From: Blastopirellula marina
Lineage (GTDB): Bacteria > Planctomycetota > Planctomycetia > Pirellulales > Pirellulaceae
Direction: 5' to 3'
Length of the DNA: 64,000 bases
NCBI RefSeq assembly: GCF_002967715.1
Contig: NZ_PUIA01000017.1
Location: 1-64,000, forward strand
A program made the translations under genes and the position numbers. The notes beneath the pieces were generated by a model that ran no database searches, was not told the origin of the DNA, and was given only the letters and a program-made list of their open reading frames with translations. Below, one piece after another: positions 52,692-61,695 of this stretch (positions within the stretch are counted from its first letter, which is position 1; every line of letters begins with the position of its first letter).

Positions 52692-54218
52692 TTAGGTTCG
52701 TGACCGAAACTTGCTTGTCAGCACGTCCAAGCCGTTCTGAAGCGACTGCTTCTCCTGGGTGTCGAACACCCAGCTTCCGGCATACGCTTGCCACAACAGA
52801 ACAATCCACACGGAAAGCGCGACTTGCCAGCCGAGCCCAAGCAGAAACGGTGCTGCCGCAAGCAGCAGTGTTGATTTTTGGATTTCCATGCCATGCCGAT
52901 GGGCCAGGAACAGAGCCAACACAATCGCAATCGCATTGGCCAGTGCCGTCGCGATAACAGCTCCGGTGAGTCCCCACATCGGTAGCAGCAACGCATTCAG
53001 CCCCACGTTCGCCGCCAGGCCGATACCAAAGACTATCGCGCCGACATGCGTCTTCTCGGCACAGCAGAAGTAGAGCATCGCGCATCCGACCAGGCTGTAC
53101 CACACACAGTAAGTCAGCGTCCACGGAAGCACTTCCAGGCCACCACTGTACTTACCTTCGAAGACGTACTCGAACAGAAATGGTGCGGTCAAACCGATCA
53201 CAATGGCACCGGCCATCATCACCATCGAGCTCGCTTTCAGCAGGAGGTTCAGCTGCTGAGAAACCTTCGAACGTTCGCCGCGTTCCCAATCGGCCGAAAG
53301 GTGAGGCAGCAAGATCCCGCCAAACAGATTCGCCACGGCAACCATCAACCAGGGCACCACACGGCTACTGTGATAATCGCCCACCAGGGTAATGCTTTCT
53401 TCGGGAGTCAGTCCGCTGAAGTGCACGATCATGTAACGATCGACCACTTCAAATAGGTTCGAGAGCAAGTTGATCGCCCACAACCACGCAGCGAAAGGAA
53501 GCAGCTTACTCCAGAACTCCGATTGCATCGGCACCCGGTCGCATAGCGGTACCTGCTTCCAGTCTCGCGTCAGGACAACGCCCCCCATCACCACGGTCAC
53601 GCTGCAAGCGATACCATACGAAAGAATGACGCTTTCGGCGGAGTTGTCGTACCACAAAAGTAGCCCTAAACCGATCACGGCGAAGAGCACGCTATTGACG
53701 AACTGCAGCGCCGAAACCATCCGCATCTGCCGCATGGCGATGAACAGTTCGACGAAGTAATTGAAACCCACGACCGCGATCAGCGTGAGCGCCACCACCG
53801 GAATGATCGGGGCCAGGCTGGCATCCTTGAACAGGATGACCGCCGCTTGTTCGTGAAACAGCCACAGCAGCCCACAACCAATTGTCGACAGGGCGACAGT
53901 GGCTACGGTCGTTCGATAGAGGAACGTTCGCAGCTGTCCCTTTTGTCGATAGTGCTCGACATACCGGCCAAATGAACCGGGAATCCCCAGCACAACCAGC
54001 GGCCCGGCCAGCATCAGAAAACCAAACACCAGGTCCCAGAGCCCTAGCTGCTCTGCCGGCAACCAGCGACAAAACAGCACGCCGCGGACAAAGCCGATGC
54101 CGCGTTGAAATACCGTTAGCATGGCCAAAAGCAACATGCTTTCGGCCAGCGAAGTCGTTTGATAGGTCGGCGTGCTGGCTACGTTCGCCGTGCTATCGGC
54201 AGTTGGTGCAGCGCTCAT
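52692..54218 (-). CDS. Polysaccharide flippase (Wzx/MATE-like)
   Basis: 508 residues with about 14 membrane spans and a polysaccharide-synthesis (oligosaccharide flippase, MVF/MATE-like) fold. The first half begins with LAESMLLLAMLTVFQRGIGFV and ends near GGILLPHLSADW, followed by a basic loop and the second bundle. It would move lipid-linked repeat units to the outer face of the inner membrane for polymerisation. Its start overlaps the stop of the deacetylase gene by four bases (ATGA), showing translational coupling. The assignment rests on topology and context. Confidence 0.85.
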   Translation of the reverse strand: MSAAPTADSTANVASTPTYQTTSLAESMLLLAMLTVFQRGIGFVRGVLFCRWLPAEQLGLWDLVFGFLMLAGPLVVLGIPGSFGRYVEHYRQKGQLRTFLYRTTVATVALSTIGCGLLWLFHEQAAVILFKDASLAPIIPVVALTLIAVVGFNYFVELFIAMRQMRMVSALQFVNSVLFAVIGLGLLLWYDNSAESVILSYGIACSVTVVMGGVVLTRDWKQVPLCDRVPMQSEFWSKLLPFAAWLWAINLLSNLFEVVDRYMIVHFSGLTPEESITLVGDYHSSRVVPWLMVAVANLFGGILLPHLSADWERGERSKVSQQLNLLLKASSMVMMAGAIVIGLTAPFLFEYVFEGKYSGGLEVLPWTLTYCVWYSLVGCAMLYFCCAEKTHVGAIVFGIGLAANVGLNALLLPMWGLTGAVIATALANAIAIVLALFLAHRHGMEIQKSTLLLAAAPFLLGLGWQVALSVWIVLLWQAYAGSWVFDTQEKQSLQNGLDVLTSKFRSRT

Positions 54219-55084
54219 GCGTCACCCCCTACCGCTATCGCCTGCTTGGCATAGCGTGGCAGGTAACGCTTAACACCGGAAAGTTTACGAGGGTCAATCG
54301 TCAGCCAATTTCGCAGTCGCGAAAGCTCTGGATCGCCATGAATACGCTGAATGTGATAGGGATCGTCTCCCGGCATGTTGTAACCGCCATAAGCGGAGCA
54401 GAAGCCCTGGATACCACTGGCGCGAAGCATGTTGATGGCTGCGTCATTCAGGTTAGCATGCTGGCCAAACGGGAACGCGAAATAGCGAATCGGCTGATCG
54501 ATCAGCGAAGACAGTTCCTCGGTTGCCGCAATCACTTCATCGTGCAGTTGGGTCGTTTCACGTATCGCACCGATATCAGGATGGGTGCGAGAATGCCCGC
54601 CGATCTCGATCACACCACTGGCGACCATCTCGCGCAGCTCTTCGACCGTATTCGGCCGGGCATCGATTCCCAGTTTCGCATCATGGGGAAACGGCTTGCC
54701 GGACAGCACGTTGCCAAGGGTCACAAAGTAAGTAGCCGGCATCTGACGCTGGATCAGTTCGCCGATGGCCTGATCGCAGTTCTCACCGTATCCATCGTCG
54801 AAAGTAATCGCCACGCACGGTCTGGGATTAAAGCGCAAAGCGATGCGACGCTGGGCTTCGGCCAGGGAAACCACTTCCACGTTGGCTTGGAGCCAGTCGA
54901 GGTGACGACGAAATCCGTCGTTGGTGATCGTCCAGTCGTTCAGGTTCTGATCCGCCACGCGATGGTAGAAAAGAACCATTACCGGCACGAGACCTACCCG
55001 CGCGCGAACCTGACGATACCGGGCTCGCCAGGGCCAGGTTGCGGCATAGTAGCTATCGATCAGGTGTTCTTTCAGTCGCGGCAT
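54215..55084 (-). CDS. Polysaccharide deacetylase (NodB homology domain)
   Basis: 289 residues. NodB domain motifs are VAITFDDGYGENCDQA (motif 1, TFDDG with the catalytic base and metal Asp) and IEIGGHSRTHPDIG (motif 2, HSxxHP with two metal His). Conserved strands (FAFPFGQH, motif 3) follow. Such enzymes remove acetyl groups from GlcNAc-type residues of chitooligomers, peptidoglycan or exopolysaccharide. No signal peptide or membrane anchor is evident, so it may act in the cytoplasm or by a non-classical route. It overlaps the flippase gene by four bases and follows the acyltransferase gene by nine bases. Confidence 0.93.
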   Translation of the reverse strand: MPRLKEHLIDSYYAATWPWRARYRQVRARVGLVPVMVLFYHRVADQNLNDWTITNDGFRRHLDWLQANVEVVSLAEAQRRIALRFNPRPCVAITFDDGYGENCDQAIGELIQRQMPATYFVTLGNVLSGKPFPHDAKLGIDARPNTVEELREMVASGVIEIGGHSRTHPDIGAIRETTQLHDEVIAATEELSSLIDQPIRYFAFPFGQHANLNDAAINMLRASGIQGFCSAYGGYNMPGDDPYHIQRIHGDPELSRLRNWLTIDPRKLSGVKRYLPRYAKQAIAVGGDA

Positions 55085-55092
55085 GCTTCCCC

Positions 55093-56196
55093 TTACTCGC
55101 TCTTTCCGAGCGATGCTTTGAGCCAGCTTTTAACCTGCGTCTTCGTGGTCCAGATCCCTTGGCGGATCAGTCCGAAGGTCGTGTTGGGAATGATTCGAAT
55201 CGTCTCACAGGCTCGTGGTTCGGCTCGCCAGTGAGCTTTGTACGGTTCGTCGCCGCGTAAGAAATCGACGGCCGTCTTACCTTGTTCAATCGCGCGGCGA
55301 ATGACGGCAATCTGCATTAAGCTGCCTGGCTCGTCGCTGAGACGATCAGGATCGATCCCGGCCTGGTAGGCGTAGGCGATGCTATAGCTGGGGAAGTGAA
55401 TCTCGGCGGCGATTGGCACATCGTCCAAATCGAGCCAGAGGATTTCGCACTTGCCATCGGCCATCATCTGGCTGGCCGCTTCGTACAAGAACTTCGTGAA
55501 GCGGTCGTCCGCGAAACAGCCTGGCTGATCGAGCGATTTACGTCTGCGCATGTGCAAATCGATCAGGATCGGCATGGCGGCATCCAGTTCCATGGTGCTA
55601 TTGCACACGTGTAGCTGGCATCGATCGGTATCGAGCACGCGGCTGATCTGTCTTCGGATCTGCTTCCGATGCGACTTCGACTGCTGCATCTCGAAGTCAT
55701 ACCATGTCTCTGGTAACTCCAGACGCCAGCAATTGAGGCCCGGCAATCGGTGCACCATTGCCTGGCAATGCATCATCCGTTGACTCAACTCCGCCGTGAT
55801 GGCCGTTCCCTTTTCGAGGTTATCCCACTCCATCGCATCCCATGCGTTGGAAGTCGTCAGGGCTTCCTGCAGCCAATCGACCAACAGCGGAGCCACGCGA
55901 TTCGGGTCGTCCGGGTGCACGAGGATATCGAGGTAGTCACTGCAAACTTCGCCATCCCCTAGAAAGCGCAGGGTGCGTCCACCGGTCTTGCCCGCGGCCT
56001 TGTACCACGGAGCCAGCCCGACCAGGTCGTCTCCATCGAACACGCCGACAACAAACAATTGATGCCCTTCGCCGTAGTGCTTCCACCACGACATCATCCA
56101 GTCGTAACTACGAAAGGGCACATTGCCAGCCAGCGCATTCCAGGCAGACCGCAAGGAAACGACCGATTGAGGATCTGAAAACCGTTCGACGTGCAT
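55093..56196 (-). CDS. GNAT-fold acyltransferase (FemAB/CelD-like)
   Basis: 367 residues. The second half (about 170-340) shows the GNAT pattern used in FemAB/CelD-like proteins found in exopolysaccharide loci: KSHRKQIRRQISRVL, then CEILWLDLDDVPIAAEIHF, YAYQAGIDPDRLSDEPGSLM and AVDFLRGDEPYKAHW. The N-terminal half is a related, more divergent domain (FVVGVFDGDDLVGLAPWY). It probably transfers an acyl or amino-acyl group to a polysaccharide intermediate. It is the first gene of the leftward operon, and its promoter lies in 56197-56637. Confidence 0.85.
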   Translation of the reverse strand: MHVERFSDPQSVVSLRSAWNALAGNVPFRSYDWMMSWWKHYGEGHQLFVVGVFDGDDLVGLAPWYKAAGKTGGRTLRFLGDGEVCSDYLDILVHPDDPNRVAPLLVDWLQEALTTSNAWDAMEWDNLEKGTAITAELSQRMMHCQAMVHRLPGLNCWRLELPETWYDFEMQQSKSHRKQIRRQISRVLDTDRCQLHVCNSTMELDAAMPILIDLHMRRRKSLDQPGCFADDRFTKFLYEAASQMMADGKCEILWLDLDDVPIAAEIHFPSYSIAYAYQAGIDPDRLSDEPGSLMQIAVIRRAIEQGKTAVDFLRGDEPYKAHWRAEPRACETIRIIPNTTFGLIRQGIWTTKTQVKSWLKASLGKSE

Positions 56197-56637
56197 AGAT
56201 ATATGGGGGACGAAGTAAACATTCAGGCCGGCGATTGCGCACCGCCGGTCGCTCTCTATCTCGACAACGGACTTTCAAACATTCCCCACTGTTAGGTAAA
56301 AGCAAACAAAGTTAGATCCGTTTATCCGGGATGTTGGCCCAACTTCCAGTGTTTGTTTCTCCGCCACATCATGCGTTGTTTTTTCGCCACATCGATTGCG
56401 AATTGACAACATCAACGCAGGGGTCAGCAGACCGCACTCCAACGCATTTAAGTCCTTGCCAAAAGCTCTCTTACAACGCGATCCGGTGAATCACGCCCAG
56501 TTCTTGGCACTCGGGTTGCCTTATAGCTCCAGCGAATCGGGGTTGCGGGAAGCAGGACCTCCAGCCACTGGGCTGCGTCTTGCTTCCCGCACGTTTTTCC
56601 ACTCCCTTCCGACGTGCCATTTCGCGAGGCTCTGGTT
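56197..56637. promoter_or_regulatory. Divergent control region of the exopolysaccharide cluster with direct repeats
   Basis: This 441-bp region separates the leftward acyltransferase operon from the rightward chain-length gene. Two copies of CGCCACATC (56362-56370 and 56385-56393) lie 23 bp apart, about two helical turns; each is followed by a similar TGCG-containing segment, so they could be an operator. TTGACA at 56403 could be a -35 box, but no good -10 follows at the right distance. GAGG precedes ATG 56638. I see no coding region. Confidence 0.35.
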
Positions 56638-58107
56638 ATGTTTAACCCGGCTGACATCCTCTTCGCACTTGTTCATTACCGCCTGCGTTGGATCGTTCCC
56701 ACGATCCTGGTTGCTACCGCGGCTCTTGCGTACGCCGTCGTTAAGCCGAATTCCTGGGAGGCTACCCAAAGCATCGTTCTGCGCGATGAAGCAGTCAGCA
56801 GCTTAGGCAAGCCGGGGCAGTTCTCTCGTGTCGAAGACATGAAACACGCCCAGGAAACGGTGCTACAGCTCACTCGTTCGCGGGAAGTGATTCAGGCGGC
56901 GCTGACCGAACTGGGCCCACCAGCGGGCCGCTGGTCGACCTCGGCCTGGCCCAGCAAAGATGACATCGCCACGGCACGCAAGTCGATCAGTGTTCACTCC
57001 CCCAGCGGCACCGAATTCGGCACGACCGAAATGCTGTACATCACCGTCGAAGCCGACACGCCTGAGCGAGCAAAACAGTTGAATCAACTGATCTGCGTCC
57101 AACTCGACCAGCAACTCGGAGTGATGCGAAACAGCCGTGCCTCGAGCCTGATGCAAGAGCTCAACTACCGAGAACAACAGGCCAAACAAGCCCTCACCAG
57201 GGTGACCGACCAGCTTTCGGAAATGGAAGAAGAAGTCGGCACCGACCTGGCCGAACTACGTATCTTGAACGAAGTCGGCTCCGGCAACGGCAACCTCCGC
57301 GAACAGATGGTACAGATCAAGAACGAACTGCGAACCGCTCTGGCCAATCAGCAAAGCTCGCAGCGTTTGATGGAAATCCTCTCAGCCGCCCAGCAAAACA
57401 CGAATGAATTGATCGCCACGCCCAACCAGTTGCTCGATTCGCAGCCGGCATTGCGTCGCCTGAAAGATGGCTTGATCGATGCCCAACTTCGTTCGGCTGA
57501 ACTGCAGGGGATTCGCACCGACAACCATCCTGGCGTTGTCGCGGCCCATCATGCCGAAGAAGAGATCCGAGGCCACTTGCACCAGGAAATCGCCATCGCT
57601 ATTCGCAGCCTGAATGCCGAGCGAAGTGTGAACGCGAGCCGCATTGCTCAGCTGCAAACGATGCTCGACGATGTCAGCCTACGGATGACCAAGCTGGCCT
57701 CGCTGCGTGCCGGGTACAACAACCTGGTGGCGGAAGTTCGCGAGAAGAACAACAAGCTGACTCAAATCCGCACCGATTTGGCCGATGCCCGGTCGTCGGT
57801 CGAAGCGGCAACGACCACCACACTGGTCACCAAAGTCAGCACCCCGGAAGTGAGCGACTACCCGGTTGGCCCTTCCCGCAAGGCGATCGCCGGAGCCGGT
57901 GTTGTCGGCGGTCTGACATTGGGATTGGGAATCCTCTTCCTAACGGTCCCGATCACGGCCGCACCATCGGCACAACCGGCATTATCGGCAAGCTCGCCGA
58001 GTAATGCTTCCGGTGCCGCTCAGCATCCCGCTCCTGTGGCAGGGCATGGCCTATCTTTGAAGGAAGCTTTGTTCAATCTCGCACATCGCAACCCTTCACC
58101 CAACTGA
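56638..58107 (+). CDS. Chain-length / polysaccharide export protein (Wzz/GumC-like)
   Basis: 489 residues. An N-terminal span (WIVPTILVATAALAYAVV) and a C-terminal one (AIAGAGVVGGLTLGLGILFL, about 420-442) bracket a largely helical periplasmic domain. Extended coiled coil is likely at about 165-360 (LNYREQQAKQALTRVTDQL, NAERSVNASRIAQLQTML). This layout is that of Wzz/GumC polysaccharide co-polymerases. No tyrosine-kinase (BY-kinase) domain is fused and no Walker motif is seen; the C-terminal tail after span 2 is a Ser/Ala/Pro-rich linker. ATG 56638 is chosen because GAGG precedes it; a GTG at 56614 is upstream. It starts the rightward operon. Confidence 0.85.
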   Translation: MFNPADILFALVHYRLRWIVPTILVATAALAYAVVKPNSWEATQSIVLRDEAVSSLGKPGQFSRVEDMKHAQETVLQLTRSREVIQAALTELGPPAGRWSTSAWPSKDDIATARKSISVHSPSGTEFGTTEMLYITVEADTPERAKQLNQLICVQLDQQLGVMRNSRASSLMQELNYREQQAKQALTRVTDQLSEMEEEVGTDLAELRILNEVGSGNGNLREQMVQIKNELRTALANQQSSQRLMEILSAAQQNTNELIATPNQLLDSQPALRRLKDGLIDAQLRSAELQGIRTDNHPGVVAAHHAEEEIRGHLHQEIAIAIRSLNAERSVNASRIAQLQTMLDDVSLRMTKLASLRAGYNNLVAEVREKNNKLTQIRTDLADARSSVEAATTTTLVTKVSTPEVSDYPVGPSRKAIAGAGVVGGLTLGLGILFLTVPITAAPSAQPALSASSPSNASGAAQHPAPVAGHGLSLKEALFNLAHRNPSPN

Positions 58108-58159
58108 GTCGCGTTTTCAGCAACTTCGATCCTGAAAACCGATTGCTGAAGACACTGAC

Positions 58160-59560
58160 ATGACCGCCATTGTTGCCATTTTCGTTCTCGTCGGCCTGGT
58201 ATGGGGAACCATCCTGGCCACGCGCGGCAACTTGCTGTTGGCCTGTGTTGGACTGCTGTTTGCCACAGCGGTCACAGGCGTTTACTTCCTGCAATTCGAT
58301 CTAGGGGGTATTACTCTCTCGATCGACCGCCTGGCAATTGTCGGGCTGGTCGCTACGTTTGTCTTGCAGTGGAAAATGGGCAAGGTCGAGATTCGTCCGT
58401 GGATGACACTCGACACGGTAATCGCCATCTTCTTCGGTGTGCTGTTCTTTAACACCTTCACGCACGACTTCCGCAATATCGAACCAGGTCAGGTTCCGCC
58501 TGTTCAGCACTTGATCAACGGCTACCTGATTCCCTTGGCCGTTTATATCGTCGCACGCAACTTGAAGTACGACGAAAAGCAGATCGACTGGTTCCTGATG
58601 GCAATGACCGCATTCGGTGTTTACCTGGCGGCAATTGGCATTATGGAAGGTCTGGGTCTGTATGGCTTCGTCTTCCCTCGCTACATCGCCGATCCCAAGG
58701 TTGGTTTGCACTTTGGCCGTGCTCGTGGGCCGATGGTTCAATCGGTGAGTTACGGTGTGTACCTGTGTGCCTGCCTACTGACAACTTGCCTGCTGTGGAC
58801 GCGGGCTTCTAACAAGTGGAAGTGGTTCGTCTTCAGCCTGATCCCCTTGTTCCTGGCGGCGATCTTCTTCACCAAAACACGAACCGTTTGGGCCGGCTGC
58901 GGCGTGAGCCTGATGGCTGGCATCTTTCTGGCCATGCAAGGAAGGACCCGGACGGTGCTGCTCACCGGCATGGTGGCATGTGGCCTCTTGGCCGTTGTTG
59001 CCAAGTCGGACGCCATCATGGGACTGCAGCGCGAAGGCTCGGTGCAGGACACGCGGCGTTCGGTCAGCATGCGAGCCAGCTTCACTTACGTCTCGTGGGA
59101 GATGTTTGTCGATCGCCCGATTCTGGGGCACGGCTTCAGTCAGTTTAAGAAAGCAAAACTACCCTACCTGGCCGACCGCAACGTCGACCTGGTTCTGGAG
59201 TCGATTCGCGACTACGACCATCACAACACGTTCCTCAGTGTGCTGTGCGACCTGGGTCTGATGGGCTTGATTCCCTTCCTGTTGATGTACGGAATGTGGT
59301 TCCGCAACGGCTGGCGTCAGGCTCGCAGTAATTCACCCGACTGGGCGAAAGCGGTCGGCACCCTGGGAGTCGGCGTCGTCCTGATTGCCGCCTGTCAGAT
59401 GGTCGGTCACGAAATCACCTTTATGCCATACGACCACCTGTTGATCTTTCTGGTCGCCGGCATGAACGCTGCCCTGGCCTACGACTTTGGCCTGGTCAAA
59501 CGCATCCAACCAGCCACCCCACCCACTGCCTGGCCACGTCAGGCCGCCGCTCGAGGTTAA
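58160..59560 (+). CDS. O-antigen ligase/polymerase family membrane protein
   Basis: 466 residues, about 11-12 membrane spans. The family's large periplasmic loop is in the second half, with the conserved DRPILGHGFSQFKKAKLP (RPxxGxG pattern) and DYDHHNTFLSVLCDLGLMGL (HNxxLxxxxxxG pattern; the His is important for ligase/polymerase activity). It would polymerise or ligate polysaccharide units at the periplasmic face. It is encoded 52 bases after the chain-length gene and seven bases before the WecG/TagA gene, so the three form an operon. Confidence 0.9.
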   Translation: MTAIVAIFVLVGLVWGTILATRGNLLLACVGLLFATAVTGVYFLQFDLGGITLSIDRLAIVGLVATFVLQWKMGKVEIRPWMTLDTVIAIFFGVLFFNTFTHDFRNIEPGQVPPVQHLINGYLIPLAVYIVARNLKYDEKQIDWFLMAMTAFGVYLAAIGIMEGLGLYGFVFPRYIADPKVGLHFGRARGPMVQSVSYGVYLCACLLTTCLLWTRASNKWKWFVFSLIPLFLAAIFFTKTRTVWAGCGVSLMAGIFLAMQGRTRTVLLTGMVACGLLAVVAKSDAIMGLQREGSVQDTRRSVSMRASFTYVSWEMFVDRPILGHGFSQFKKAKLPYLADRNVDLVLESIRDYDHHNTFLSVLCDLGLMGLIPFLLMYGMWFRNGWRQARSNSPDWAKAVGTLGVGVVLIAACQMVGHEITFMPYDHLLIFLVAGMNAALAYDFGLVKRIQPATPPTAWPRQAAARG

Positions 59561-59567
59561 CCCTACG

Positions 59568-60359
59568 ATGAGTTCTAACCGCATTGAGATGTTCGGGATC
59601 GAGATCGATTCACTCCGCATGACCGGGGCTGTCGATCGTTTGATGACCTGGATTAACAGCGATAACGATGCCGCCTGCCGCTTTGTCGTCACCCCCAACG
59701 TCGATCACACCGTTCTGCTGCAAACCAGTCCTCCCCTTCGCGATGCCTACCGCGATGCCGATATGGTGCTGGCCGACGGCTGGCCGGTTGTGTTGGCTTC
59801 GCGCATGTTTGGCAAACCACTTCCCGAGCGAGTTACCGGCAGCGACTTGATCCCGGCCCTGTTTCGCGCCGCCGACAAGGCCGCTCCCCTGAAGACCTTC
59901 CTGTTGGGTGCTGCCCCTGGCGTGGCCCAGCGAGCTGCGGTCAATGTCCACAAGCAGTACCCTAACGTGCAGATCGTGGGAACCTACAGCCCACCACTCG
60001 GTTTCGAGAACGATGCCGAAGAAAACCAGCAAATCCTGGAACGCATTAACGATGCCCAGCCACAGCTACTGGTGATTGGCCTGGGAGCCCCTAAGCAAGA
60101 ACTATGGATCCATAAGGTTCGTGGCCAGGTAAATGCCAAAGTGGCCGTATGTGCCGGGGCAACGATCGATTTCCTGGCAGGCGAAAAGAGCCGGGCTCCT
60201 AAGTGGATGCAGACCACCGGGTTGGAATGGGCTTACCGAATTGGCACCGACCCGAAGCGTCTGGCCAAGCGATATGCCAAGGACGCTGTCGTCTTTCCAC
60301 GCATTCTTTGGAACGAATGGATGAAGCCGGGTCTTCGTCGCCCCGACTTTTCCAAATAG
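59568..60359 (+). CDS. WecG/TagA/CpsF-family glycosyltransferase (GT26)
   Basis: 263 residues from ATG 59568. The GT26 fold is shown by FVVTPNVDHTVLLQ, DADMVLADGWPVVLASR (conserved DG with substrate Asp), RVTGSDLIPAL, FLLGAAPGVAQRAA and the C-terminal VIGLGAPKQELWI and AGATIDFLAGEKSRAPKWMQ (GAPKQE and GxxxDFxxG landmarks). These enzymes add a sugar, often ManNAc-type, to lipid-linked intermediates early in polymer assembly. It is seven bases after the ligase gene. The open frame upstream of 59568 overlaps that gene and is not coding. Confidence 0.93.
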   Translation: MSSNRIEMFGIEIDSLRMTGAVDRLMTWINSDNDAACRFVVTPNVDHTVLLQTSPPLRDAYRDADMVLADGWPVVLASRMFGKPLPERVTGSDLIPALFRAADKAAPLKTFLLGAAPGVAQRAAVNVHKQYPNVQIVGTYSPPLGFENDAEENQQILERINDAQPQLLVIGLGAPKQELWIHKVRGQVNAKVAVCAGATIDFLAGEKSRAPKWMQTTGLEWAYRIGTDPKRLAKRYAKDAVVFPRILWNEWMKPGLRRPDFSK

Positions 60360-60456
60360 CTACATCCCTCTATAGTTGCGACATGGAAGTCGAGTCATCC
60401 GCTTGCATTGGGGTTGCCCCAAATGTTGGAGCGGCTAGTAGCTAGAGGAATGAATC

Positions 60457-61692
60457 GTGCGGCGTGCGCTGGTATTGGTGATTGATGGTTGGGGAGCCGG
60501 GTTTCTCGGTTGTTACGGGAACTCGTGGCTCGATACCCCAGCGCTCGACCAATGGGCCTGTCAGTCGGTACTCTTCGAGCAGTGCCTGACCGAGTGTCCT
60601 GCCCCGTTGGACCTTTATCCGCATCTGTTTGAAGGTTCGCACCCTTTGGGACCAGTCTCTCCTAATGGCCTGATGAGTGCGCTTGCCGAGGCCGATATTC
60701 CGGTCCATCTACTGTCGGACGATCCACGCCTGCTCGCACTACGTGATACGACCCCTCTGACTTCGGTGGAAACGTTTCCCGAGGTTGCCGATGTCGCTGC
60801 CGCTTCTCCCGAAGAAACGACGCTTGCTCGCTTCGCTGGAGTGCTATTAGATTGGCTGGAAGAACCGGCTCGCGAAGAAATTATCTGGGCTCATGCCCGC
60901 GGCATGCTTGGTCCATGGGATGCCCCGTATAGCTTCCGGGAAGATCTCGCCGACGAAGAGGACCCTGCGCCGCCCACCATGGTGCAACCTCCATTCGAGC
61001 GCGAGAACCGGGAGTTCGATTCTGACCACGTGCTAGGCATCACACAGGCCTACGCCGGCCAGGTGACCGTGCTCGATATGGCTTTGGGAGAACTCCTGGC
61101 GACGATCGAAGAACTGCCGGAAGACGAACAGCCGCTGGTTGTGCTGACTTCGACCGGTGGCTTTCCGCTTGGCTTGCATGGGCAGATCGGACGCGATGAT
61201 GATTCAACCGTGCGTCTCTACAGCGATACGCTTCACGTGCCGCTATTGATTCGCCAGCCAGGCGGCAAGGATGGCCTGTCTCGCTACCAAGGGCTGTCGC
61301 GGCTCGGAGATATTCTTCCTACTATTGTGAGTGCGTTTGGGCTCGAAGCATCGTCGCAGGAAGGACTCGACCTGCTGGAGGTTTGCCTGAGCGACGAGCG
61401 GGAATTCGTCCTCTGCGGGTTGGCCGATCAGCGGTGCTTCCGCTGCGACCACTGGAGCCTGCGGTATCATCTACCAGACCTGGAAACACCTCTGAATGAA
61501 ATCGACCTTCATCAGATTGCCACAGAAGTATTTGTTAAGCCAGACGACCGCTGGGACGTGAACAACGTTGCCGACCGCTGCAAACATATTGCGGAAGTAG
61601 GCCTGCAAACGGCATTGGCCATCGAGCATGCCTACCGCAACCATCTACCATTACCAGAGCTTCCGGAAGAACTTCGCTCGGCCCTTCAATAG
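60457..61692 (+). CDS. Sulfatase-fold (alkaline phosphatase superfamily) protein lacking catalytic residues
   Basis: 411 residues with a GTG start at 60457. The N terminus RRALVLVIDGWGAGFLGCYG and WLDTPALDQWA matches the first strand and CYGN-type turn of sulfatases. Later VVLTSTGGFPLGLHGQIG aligns with the family's TSDHGxxxGxHG, and DTLHVPLLIRQPGG with the usual RVPLIIRxPG. The formylglycine site CxPSR is replaced by ECPAPLD, and the metal-binding Asp-His of TSDHG are Thr-Gly. It therefore probably does not cleave sulfate or phosphate esters and may bind or scaffold. There is no signal peptide. It follows the GT26 gene by 97 bases and may belong to the exopolysaccharide operon. Confidence 0.75.
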   Translation: MRRALVLVIDGWGAGFLGCYGNSWLDTPALDQWACQSVLFEQCLTECPAPLDLYPHLFEGSHPLGPVSPNGLMSALAEADIPVHLLSDDPRLLALRDTTPLTSVETFPEVADVAAASPEETTLARFAGVLLDWLEEPAREEIIWAHARGMLGPWDAPYSFREDLADEEDPAPPTMVQPPFERENREFDSDHVLGITQAYAGQVTVLDMALGELLATIEELPEDEQPLVVLTSTGGFPLGLHGQIGRDDDSTVRLYSDTLHVPLLIRQPGGKDGLSRYQGLSRLGDILPTIVSAFGLEASSQEGLDLLEVCLSDEREFVLCGLADQRCFRCDHWSLRYHLPDLETPLNEIDLHQIATEVFVKPDDRWDVNNVADRCKHIAEVGLQTALAIEHAYRNHLPLPELPEELRSALQ

Positions 61693-61695
61693 GGG

